Assembly (NCBI RefSeq): GCF_000018025.1
Contig: NC_009831.1
Coordinates: forward strand, 5,146,001 to 5,210,000
Origin: Shewanella sediminis HAW-EB3
GTDB taxonomy: Bacteria > Pseudomonadota > Gammaproteobacteria > Enterobacterales > Shewanellaceae
Reading direction: 5' to 3'
DNA length: 64,000 bases
This document shows positions 57,442 to 64,000 of this stretch, piece after piece. The position numbers and the translations under genes are program-made. Within the stretch, counting starts at the first letter, position 1, and every line of letters begins with the position of its first letter. The notes under the pieces are model-generated. The model was not told the DNA's origin. It searched no databases and saw nothing but the letters and a program-made list of their open reading frames with translations.

Positions 57442-58655
57442 TGATCCGCTATACACTTGCTGCTTCCTGTATCGCCCTGGCACTGGCCGCTAATGCTAAT
57501 GCCACGCCGGTAGACGAAGAGCTGGAGGCCCTTAAGGCCCGTATCGAGCAACTGGAATCCGAGCAGACACCGGTAACAGAAGAAAAGGAAAATGCCATTA
57601 AGTTTGGCGGTGCGGCTCGTTTCCAATACTCCTATGAAGACTATGATGTTGATAATAAGGACCGTGGTGGTGATTTTGACTTCGACGTATTCCGCATCGA
57701 TGTTAATGGTAACGTCGATGACGTTATTTTTTCTGCCCAGTACCGCTGGCACCAGTACATGGATGTCATTCACCATGCCTGGGTCGGTTACAACTTCGAT
57801 GAAAAGCAACAGGCTAAAATTGGTATAACTCAGGTGCCTTTCGGCATTTTGACCTGGGCGTCCAATAGCTTCTTCTTCAGCTCAAACTTCTATACAGGGT
57901 TGGAAGACGACTACGACATGGGTCTGAACTACACCTATAACGGCGATGCTAACCGCCTGGATCTGGCCTTCTACAAGAATGATGAACAGGGCGGTCTGGA
58001 TGGGTATGTATCCGATCGTAGCGAGCGTTATTCCTACGATGTGGTCGGTGTTCGTTTAGCAGGCGAAGGGATCTATGATGCCCCAAGCGAAGGCAAGGCT
58101 GCGGCTGAAAGCAACACCCTCAACGCGCGCTATGCTCACAACCTGGCGTTCGGTGATGTTGCAGTTGAGCTGGGTGTATCCGCCCAGGCTGGTCAACTGG
58201 AAATTCAAGACGGTACCGATGGCGATCACGTGGCTGCAGCACTGCATAGTGTGATCAACTATGACCGTTGGAACGTTAAGCTACAGCTGACCGACTACAC
58301 GTACGATGTCGATGGTATGGATGTTGAACGTATGGTAGTGGGCGCCTATGCCTTCTATGACTCTATCCCAGCAGAGGCCACCAGCTACGTGGCCAACGTG
58401 GCCTACAGCCTACCTGTTAGCATGGGGCCGATTTCAAACCTGACGTTCTATAATGATTATTCGCTTGTCACCGACAAGCCCGGCGTTCAGGAAGACACCT
58501 TTATGAACGTCACCGGCGTCGCTATCACCGCTGGGGGCCTTTACACCTACGTCGACTTTGTTGTCGCCGAGAACCAGCCCTTCATCGGTGGCTCTATGGT
58601 GGGTGACGGTGAGACCAATAAACGCCTGAACATTAACTTCGGTTACTATTTCTAA
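57438..58655 (+). CDS. Porin translationally coupled to the betaine transporter
   Basis: 405 residues; the ATG overlaps the ProV stop. Signal peptide to about NANATP, then a short coiled coil (ELEALKARIEQLESEQ) and a barrel with DRGGDFDFDVFRIDVNGNVD, QYRWHQYMDVIHHAWVGYN, FFSSNFYTGLEDDYDMGLN, ending LNINFGYYF. The tail is like the partial porin at base 1. Coupling to an ABC uptake operon is unusual and suggests a dedicated outer-membrane entry route for the same solute. ATG 57441 is an alternative start. Confidence 0.85.
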   Translation: MMIRYTLAASCIALALAANANATPVDEELEALKARIEQLESEQTPVTEEKENAIKFGGAARFQYSYEDYDVDNKDRGGDFDFDVFRIDVNGNVDDVIFSAQYRWHQYMDVIHHAWVGYNFDEKQQAKIGITQVPFGILTWASNSFFFSSNFYTGLEDDYDMGLNYTYNGDANRLDLAFYKNDEQGGLDGYVSDRSERYSYDVVGVRLAGEGIYDAPSEGKAAAESNTLNARYAHNLAFGDVAVELGVSAQAGQLEIQDGTDGDHVAAALHSVINYDRWNVKLQLTDYTYDVDGMDVERMVVGAYAFYDSIPAEATSYVANVAYSLPVSMGPISNLTFYNDYSLVTDKPGVQEDTFMNVTGVAITAGGLYTYVDFVVAENQPFIGGSMVGDGETNKRLNINFGYYF

Positions 58656-58703
58656 TAGTGAAATTGATACCCGATAAGCTCTGGCCTGCTTAACAGCCAA
58701 CAA

Positions 58704-58737
58704 AAAGCCCGCTTGCCATAAGGCAAGCGGGCTTTCA
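58704..58737 (+). terminator. Terminator 1 of array
   Basis: AAAGCCCGCTTGCC / GGCAAGCGGGCTTT with an ATAA loop. Confidence 0.9.
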
Positions 58738-58788
58738 TTTATTAGGTGACATTGACGCCCGATAAGCTGAGGCTGCAGACAGGCAACA

Positions 58789-58819
58789 AAAAACCGCATC
58801 CCTTACGGGATGCGGTTTT
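58789..58819 (+). terminator. Terminator 2 of array
   Basis: AAAACCGCATCCC / GGGATGCGGTTTT with a TTAC loop. Confidence 0.9.
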
Positions 58820-58872
58820 ACTTTATTAGGTGATGATGACGTCCGATAAGCCGAGGCTTACAGGCAGACAAC

Positions 58873-58910
58873 AAAAAGCCCGCTTATCTTTCAATAAACG
58901 GGCTTTCTTT
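58873..58910 (+). terminator. Terminator 3 of array
   Basis: AAAGCCCG-CTTA / TAAA-CGGGCTTT around TCTTTCAA, then CTTTTATT. Confidence 0.85.
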
Positions 58911-58929
58911 TATTAGGTTGAGTTGGCCG

Positions 58930-59183
58930 ATAAGACAACTTAGCCAACTCATGACATTCGATTCTATTGAGCTTCATAGTAAGTAACCACTAATGTGTGT
59001 AACAGATGGAGTAACACTTAGTGTAACAGCTCATGATGTAAATCTGTAAGGTGTTACAAATATCAAAATCCACAGAAAATAAAACTATAAACAATTGAAA
59101 CTAAATATTAATTTAGTATAGTACCTACTTACCTGCTTTCGCGTAGAAATAACTTACCATAGAATAAGGTACAGGCCTGCTTT
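58930..59183. other. AT-rich upstream region of the accessory operon
   Basis: 254 bases. Several GTAACA/TGTTAC boxes occur between 58998 and 59056 (for example TGTAACAG, GTAACAC, GTGTAACAG, GGTGTTACA), suggesting a repeated operator. The AT content rises here and stays high to the end of the 61050 gene. Confidence 0.45.
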
Positions 59184-60191
59184 ATGAAAAATTTGAGTAC
59201 CGATTCACTTTTATGGCAAAAGCGTACTTCTCATAATTTGCGAAGAAAAGGTAAGAAATACAACCCAAATAAAGTACCTTTCAATCGAGTACTGAATCAG
59301 ATGATGTTAGAAGCTCCTGATTCACTCGATCTATATGACCCTGAAAAAAATCAAGAAATTTTAGATTTCATTGAAAATATTGAAAAAATAGCACTGACTC
59401 ACAAAGTAGTTCTAGATTTTTCAATCACACGATTTATTTCAGCCGCTGCACTTCTATTAATTTATGCAAAACTTGATGCTATGAAGAGTTCAGCACTTCA
59501 CAATCTGGTCAGAATTAAAGCTGATTCACTTAAAGGACAAGTAAAATCAGCAATAACCAAGTCAGGCCTCAAAGAGCTAACGCTTAATAGAAGGCTTGAA
59601 ATCAACCCACATAGCCGTACGATTCCAATCATAAAAGGCTCTGCACGTGGGGAGGAGTTTGAGCAAGTAATTGATCATATACAATTAAACATACTCAAAG
59701 ATCTAACTCCAGAACAAGAGAGAGTTTTAGGCTCTGCTGTATCGGAAACCATTGGAAATGTAAAACTTCATGCTTATCCTGATGATTCTACAGATCAAAA
59801 GCCTTGGTGGATAATATGTAGTATCATTGACGACTCCTTATATCTTGCGATTTTTGACTTAGGTGTAGGCATTCCAGCAACTATACTTTCAAAGAGCTGG
59901 GTTCAAAGACAAATAAGCTCTGCACCTAACTTGCTAAAGCTAGCTGTATCGAAATCAGATGCAGATCTAATTGAACTTTCAATGCGGGTAGGGAAAACGC
60001 AAACGAAAGAAGAAAAGCATGGGCTTGGAAGCGCGAGTATCAAAGCGCTCGTCCATGAAACTCCCAATGGTTCTTTATGGATCTTCAGTAACAAAGGGAT
60101 GTACCATAAACATAGAGAAGGATTTGAAACCAGCAATTTCAAATCATCAATAGAAGGGACATTAGTCCAATGGAACATACAAATACGATGA
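59184..60191 (+). CDS. GHKL-type ATPase with N-terminal STAS-like region
   Basis: 335 residues, no signal. Residues about 70-135 resemble a STAS-type fold (KVVLDFSITRFISAAALLLI). The GHKL Bergerat site follows: N box SETIGNVKLHAY (about 188), G1 AIFDLGVGIP (about 222), and G2 KHGLGSASIKALV (about 279). There is no His-kinase phosphoacceptor or transmembrane part. Such proteins act as SpoIIAB-like kinases or ATP switches. It overlaps the next gene by ATGA and the third is 2 bases on, so all three form one unit. The AT-rich codon use differs from the neighbouring transporter genes. Confidence 0.75.
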   Translation: MKNLSTDSLLWQKRTSHNLRRKGKKYNPNKVPFNRVLNQMMLEAPDSLDLYDPEKNQEILDFIENIEKIALTHKVVLDFSITRFISAAALLLIYAKLDAMKSSALHNLVRIKADSLKGQVKSAITKSGLKELTLNRRLEINPHSRTIPIIKGSARGEEFEQVIDHIQLNILKDLTPEQERVLGSAVSETIGNVKLHAYPDDSTDQKPWWIICSIIDDSLYLAIFDLGVGIPATILSKSWVQRQISSAPNLLKLAVSKSDADLIELSMRVGKTQTKEEKHGLGSASIKALVHETPNGSLWIFSNKGMYHKHREGFETSNFKSSIEGTLVQWNIQIR

Positions 60192-60514
60192 AAGAAGTAA
60201 TAAATGTTGTCTCTGATTATCACCCAAGGCCTAAATGGAGATATGTCAAAGAAGGCGAAGGTAGTGGCGAAGAATTTAGAGAAAAATGTCTCCTGCAACC
60301 TTTAAAGGATAACAAGCATGTAACCATTAACTTGACAGGCTATAACAGATACGGCCCTTCGTTCATTTCTGAAGCTTTTGGTGGCCTAATTCGTGAACAC
60401 AATTTTACTCTTGAGTTTCTAAGAGAGCACATTTCTATATCTCACGAACTTCTTCCAACTATAGTTTCAATGTGTTGGGAGGAGATAGAAAAAGCCAGCA
60501 AGGAAAAGAAATAA
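60188..60514 (+). CDS. STAS-like DUF4325 protein
   Basis: 108 residues from MKEVINVVSDYHPRPKWRY; the ATG overlaps the upstream stop as ATGA (an ATG at 60170 is possible). The DUF4325 pattern is R-Y...G.GSGEEFREKCLLQPL, then VTINLTGYNRYGPSFISEAFGGLIR. DUF4325 proteins have a STAS-like fold and occur beside GHKL ATPases. A partner-switch relation, with this as the kinase target, is inferred. Confidence 0.75.
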   Translation: MKEVINVVSDYHPRPKWRYVKEGEGSGEEFREKCLLQPLKDNKHVTINLTGYNRYGPSFISEAFGGLIREHNFTLEFLREHISISHELLPTIVSMCWEEIEKASKEKK

Positions 60515-60516
60515 AA

Positions 60517-61050
60517 TTGAACTACGATGAAATAAAAGAGTTCATTGCTCCTGCTTTAATCATAATCGGTTGGGGAATACTTTTTCTTAATGCTGAAAAG
60601 ACAGCAACGAGAAATGAGACTCGTGCTTTATGCGATAAGTGCATAAAAAGTCTAGAAGAAATCATGAAGCTGGTATCTAATCAACACCTAACAAAACCCA
60701 AAAGAAAATCAAAAGCAAAATTAAGCCAATTTATTGAACAATCAATATCATTTCACTTAACATCTATTGAAATAAACTCAAAGTACATTGAAAGAAAATC
60801 ATGTAAAACCTTTGTAAAACAAGACAATATACTTGAACTTCGACAAAAAAGCGGACAGCCTGATGGCTATGATGATATTCAAGATTTAACACTAGATATG
60901 ATAGAAGGTATTGAAAGTAGTTATACTGAAAAATTTGGATCCACTTGGTATTTTCTCATACCTTTTCCCATTCAAGTTACATTTTGGGTTTCTCTATGGT
61001 TATTAATCTATTTTTACTTAGGTAATAAACTCTACCCATTTGTAACATAA
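60517..61050 (+). CDS. Two-TM membrane protein, possible effector
   Basis: 177 residues if starting at TTG 60517, 2 bases past the upstream stop and behind AAGGAAAAG; the ATG at 60472 would overlap that gene by 43 bases and lacks a ribosome site. One TM near the N-terminus (IAPALIIIGWGILFL), a basic helical middle (KPKRKSKAKLSQFIEQS), and a C-terminal TM (IQVTFWVSLWLLIYFYLG). No family recognised. By position it could be the effector or sensor of the GHKL/STAS pair. Confidence 0.6.
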   Translation: MNYDEIKEFIAPALIIIGWGILFLNAEKTATRNETRALCDKCIKSLEEIMKLVSNQHLTKPKRKSKAKLSQFIEQSISFHLTSIEINSKYIERKSCKTFVKQDNILELRQKSGQPDGYDDIQDLTLDMIEGIESSYTEKFGSTWYFLIPFPIQVTFWVSLWLLIYFYLGNKLYPFVT

Positions 61051-61070
61051 TCGCTCATATTCCCATCTTA

Positions 61071-61100
61071 ACTTAACGATAATAGTTATTATCGTTAAGT
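61071..61100. repeat. Perfect 30-bp palindrome
   Basis: ACTTAACGATAATA, GT, TATTATCGTTAAGT: 14-bp perfect arms around 2 bases. It lies between convergent operons and has no GC-rich stem or T-run, so a standard terminator is unlikely. A binding or recombination site, or a replication origin for the nearby Rep-like protein, are options. Confidence 0.7.
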
Positions 61101-61331
61101 CAGTAAACTATTGGTAAACCATATGTTTTACGACTTAAGCAGGCTCAATTTCACGATAACCGTAAGTTACAACCACTTCACTACAGGCCCACAATGACGC
61201 TCTAAGGCACTAAATAGGGCATGGCTGGTGTCGCTACCAAGAACCAGTAAAATGAGAGCACAAAGATTATCATGAAGTCTCGTAATGACATCTTCTCTTG
61301 CTCCTTCAGTTCACACCCATTTATAGAACGA
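61101..61331. other. Intergenic region between convergent accessory genes
   Basis: 231 bases. No convincing gene. The start contains GGTAAACC-ATAT-GTTTTACG, another imperfect dyad. No terminator is obvious for the Rep-helicase gene. Confidence 0.35.
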
Positions 61332-64000
61332 CTAAGCACACTCAAACAGGTCATGGCGCTCGCTTAAGATATCGAGCAGATATGCCTCTTTAGTTGCATC
61401 ACTATAAATAACCTTACCTTCTAGTGACTTGCAAATGATTAGCTCATGACTTGCCCTGGTCAATGCAACATACATCAAACGTAAATGATCAAGCCTTTCA
61501 TCCTGCTTTGAATTCCAAAATCTTGGATCTATGACATAGCTGATCTTACACTCTGTTCCCTTTGACTTATGCATTGTCATAACAAGGCTTTCTAATTGCT
61601 TACGTCCCAACTTTATTGTGGGCTTCAGCTTTAATTGCTTTGCTAGATAACTCCTAAGTATGTCGCCAACAGTGTTTGTTCTCACCAACACCTTTATATC
61701 CATAACCCCACAGCCACTATCAAGCTTCTGTTGAATATCTTTAACTAACCACTCTTTAACACCATCCAAGCATGACAACTCTTTAATCAAAGGGATGCTT
61801 CCACCATTTCTTATAGGTTGGAGTGCGGGATAATCTGAATGTATTTGCTGGCGAACCAAGTTTGTTAGATTTAAAATTGCAGGTGTGAGTCGATAGGAAT
61901 GAGATAGGAAAACCTTTACTCCATTCGGTATCATCTGGCAAAAAGTATCAAGGTGAGTAGGCTCTGCACCTCTAAACCCGTATATAGACTGCGCAGGATC
62001 CCCAACACAAAATAAGTGACATCCATTAGCCACCAACACCTGCATAATAGCCCACTGACTAGCATTAGAATCCTGCATTTCATCTAAGATCAGATATTTA
62101 CTATCATCAACCACATTCTTAAGGAAACACGGATCTATTTCTAGCTTTTCATGAACAAGCTTAAGCATATCGTCAAAATCAATAAGCCTTTGCTTTCTTT
62201 TCTCTTTGCAATATAACTCATAGCACTTCTCAAGCTCACCCAAAGTACAATCTGAATCAAGCTCAGGCTCTTCAAGTAGTTTTTCAAATGACATAAGTCT
62301 ATTAGCGTTAGCACTTATGAGCGCACTAAGTTGGTTGCTAGTAAGCTTTTCTTTTAGACCTGAGCTAATTATTACTTGTTCAAACATTTCCTTTTGTCTC
62401 ACACCAGTCACAACTTTCGCGCCTTCAAAGCGGCTGGGATTAAACAATTCTAATAGTGACTTACACCAAGCGCTAAAGGTGCCGACATATAACTCTTCAT
62501 CAGAGCCTATACGCCTACTTATTTCACTAGCGGCATCATTGGTATAGGCGAGCACTTTAATACGACTAGGATGCCTCCCCTCTCCTAACAGGTACTTGAC
62601 TCTCTCAACTATGGTTCTTGTCTTCCCTGACCCCGCACCAGCAATAACGGCTAATACCCTAGCCTCAGCCTCTACAGCCTTCATCTGTTCAGCTTGAGCA
62701 ACTGCTGAATCTTCAAGCATGGTTACTGATGGTTCAAGCTCAAATTTGTTTAGGTGACGGCCTTCGGCACAATATAACTTAACGGCTGTAGAGTTTGGCT
62801 TATCTGCATTAATGATAATATTCTGATAGTGCTTCAACAATTTCACATTGGCCTGAATGAACCACTCCTCCTTAAGCTTAAACGCTCGTTTTTTTATCAC
62901 GGTTCCCTTCAGGCTGCGACCTATACCCTTTTTGCCTGACTTAATTGATTTTATTGTTTTATTACGCAATAACTTACGAAGGACTTTTTCTTCTGAATGA
63001 GCCAAAACTAATGGGTCAATGAATGCTAGATCTGTTAGCGGCAACTTTATTTGTGGCAACTTTAATAACATTTGCCCTTTACGGCTTGATCTATAGGGGT
63101 ACTGTCGACGCTCAACCCTAGTGGTAACAGCTAGACCTTCAATACGCTGCTTAAGCTGGTCAATAGAAAAGCCGATATTTAAGTCAGCTTTCATTTCCTT
63201 AAGCAACTTCTCGTATACGATAAAATGAGAGGAACTGAATCTATTGCCTATGTATGTAGTTTCAACTAAATCGGTTGATGAAGCATTAGGCATACAGCTA
63301 CTGTCACGGGCTCTCTTCTTAGTTAGGTAAGGATAAATAAACGAAGACATCACACCCGGCATATTAAAACCAACATCGACTCTGGTAACTTTAGCCCCGT
63401 TAATCAACTGGTCGTATCTGCGATTTGTTAAAACAGACTTCAAATGCCCAAATATAGCTCTCAGTTCAAAGTCACTAAACCTATTAGGAATAAAGTCGAT
63501 TCTCAACCCCATCAACTTTTTTGGGTGTTTCACGCCATCAGCTATGTATAACTGAAAGAATCGACGTGAGTCAGCATTAACCGTAGCCCTATAAGCAGAG
63601 TTATATTCCGGGCGATTAAGTCCTTTCCTACTCTTCCGGCCTTCTTTATTAGAAGTTCGATTAACGGCACCAACGGAGATCTTCTTTATAGTCAGCAACT
63701 CATCCAATGCCTTAAAAGAAAACTTAAGCATGTTAGCTTTAATATTTTCGATATCAGAAGATTGACATTTAATAGTCAAAACCAAACGGTCACAATCCAG
63801 CTCAAGGTTATCTTCAGGTTGTTTAAGGTAAGCTCTTAACAGCTCACTTTGATACTTCGCATATGGCTCATTGCTTATCGCTTTTATAAAGCGTTTTGAG
63901 TTCTTTCCATATGCTTGATTATCAAGATCGAGCAAACTCCTGAGCTCAGCATTCTTTTCCACATCAATAAGAGGTAGTAACCCCACCTCAAATTTATTAC
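61332..64000 (-). CDS. Rep_trans/RstA-like domain fused to a UvrD-type helicase (5' end may lie outside window)
   Basis: At least 884 residues; GTG 63986 is a possible start, but the frame is open to the window edge. Residues about 40-330 resemble replication initiators of the Rep_trans/RstA type: AKVTRVDVGFNMPG, then TTYIGNRFSSSHFIVYEK and VTTRVERRQYPYRS. From about 430 a superfamily 1 helicase follows: AVIAGAGSGKTRTIVERVK (Walker A), LILDEMQDSNASQW (motif II), GDPAQSIYGFRG (III), LSHSYRLT, TMHKSKGTEC and LMYVALTRASHELI (VI). pT181-type Rep proteins recruit PcrA/UvrD helicases; here both appear in one chain. The Rep assignment is by motif recall. Confidence 0.75.
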   Translation of the reverse strand, partial: NKFEVGLLPLIDVEKNAELRSLLDLDNQAYGKNSKRFIKAISNEPYAKYQSELLRAYLKQPEDNLELDCDRLVLTIKCQSSDIENIKANMLKFSFKALDELLTIKKISVGAVNRTSNKEGRKSRKGLNRPEYNSAYRATVNADSRRFFQLYIADGVKHPKKLMGLRIDFIPNRFSDFELRAIFGHLKSVLTNRRYDQLINGAKVTRVDVGFNMPGVMSSFIYPYLTKKRARDSSCMPNASSTDLVETTYIGNRFSSSHFIVYEKLLKEMKADLNIGFSIDQLKQRIEGLAVTTRVERRQYPYRSSRKGQMLLKLPQIKLPLTDLAFIDPLVLAHSEEKVLRKLLRNKTIKSIKSGKKGIGRSLKGTVIKKRAFKLKEEWFIQANVKLLKHYQNIIINADKPNSTAVKLYCAEGRHLNKFELEPSVTMLEDSAVAQAEQMKAVEAEARVLAVIAGAGSGKTRTIVERVKYLLGEGRHPSRIKVLAYTNDAASEISRRIGSDEELYVGTFSAWCKSLLELFNPSRFEGAKVVTGVRQKEMFEQVIISSGLKEKLTSNQLSALISANANRLMSFEKLLEEPELDSDCTLGELEKCYELYCKEKRKQRLIDFDDMLKLVHEKLEIDPCFLKNVVDDSKYLILDEMQDSNASQWAIMQVLVANGCHLFCVGDPAQSIYGFRGAEPTHLDTFCQMIPNGVKVFLSHSYRLTPAILNLTNLVRQQIHSDYPALQPIRNGGSIPLIKELSCLDGVKEWLVKDIQQKLDSGCGVMDIKVLVRTNTVGDILRSYLAKQLKLKPTIKLGRKQLESLVMTMHKSKGTECKISYVIDPRFWNSKQDERLDHLRLMYVALTRASHELIICKSLEGKVIYSDATKEAYLLDILSERHDLFECA

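Larger units (their letters stand above)
58658..58915 (+). repeat. Tandem array of three terminator-bearing units
   Basis: Three units of 88, 84 and 86 bases start at 58658, 58746 and 58830. Each has a conserved spacer (GTGA-ATTGA-CCCGATAAGC, then GAGGCT...ACAGGCAACAAAA) followed by a different strong terminator hairpin and TTTATTAG. A fourth, partial spacer (GTTGAGTTGGCCGATAAG) begins at 58916. Spacers are conserved while hairpin stems differ. Confidence 0.85.

Noticed and set aside
61071..61100. Chromosome dimer resolution (dif) site
   Set aside because: The arms are perfectly symmetric with a 2-base centre, unlike the 11-6-11 asymmetric dif layout.

Overview
The window reads as a chromosomal segment of a marine gammaproteobacterium, most likely Shewanella. 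The grounds are the srkA-dsbA pair, zapB, ytfK/DUF1107, ygiQ and ygbA orthologues, two periplasmic molybdoenzyme systems with Tat signals, porin-rich gene content, and an integron attC site resembling the Vibrio/Shewanella repeats. No rRNA, tRNA or CRISPR array is visible. The genus is an inference from gene content.

Layout. 0-5 kb: the tail of a porin, a DcaP-like porin with a secreted cupin protein, a small outer-membrane barrel protein and an NhaC antiporter. 5-10 kb: housekeeping genes (zapB, ytfK-like, dsbA, srkA) with small proteins, plus a membrane-anchored protein carrying 24 copies of a hexanucleotide that encodes Glu-Pro repeats. 10-19 kb: a DsrE-family protein, a YgbA-family protein, a 7TM sensor that ends where an AraC DNA-binding domain would be expected, a TetR/EmrA/EmrB-type efflux unit, an S9 peptidase and a SYLF protein. 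18.8-20.5 kb: a reverse transcriptase of the Abi/unknown-group type, packaged as an integron gene cassette with a foldable attC site.

21-35 kb is an anaerobic respiration block. It holds a tetrathionate-reductase-like TtrA/TtrB pair, a LysR regulator, and a second molybdoenzyme operon (catalytic subunit, FeS subunit, TorD-like chaperone, FdnI-like cytochrome b) followed by a porin and a chemoreceptor. 35-44 kb holds YkvA, YgiQ, MAPEG, a MITE, ThrE, an Omp85-like protein, a solute-binding protein, and a convergent FolM-like/HPPK-like pair. 44.5-52 kb is a formaldehyde detoxification region (fghA, frmA, gfa and an iron alcohol dehydrogenase with a divergent LysR gene). It shows several signs of local rearrangement: a leftover fghA 3' end, a triplicated and frameshifted ybiI 5' end, and a gfa gene with no ordinary start codon.

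52-59 kb holds an NDH-2-like flavoprotein and a glycine-betaine-type ABC transporter (ProX-ProW-ProV) translationally coupled to its own porin. This is followed by a tandem array of three different terminators separated by a conserved spacer. 59-64 kb is an AT-richer accessory region. It has a GHKL ATPase, a DUF4325 STAS-like protein and a two-TM membrane protein in one operon, facing a protein that joins a Rep_trans/RstA-like replication-initiator domain to a UvrD-type helicase. The reverse transcriptase cassette, the Rep-helicase fusion and the GHKL/STAS/TM operon are the strongest candidates for undescribed systems.
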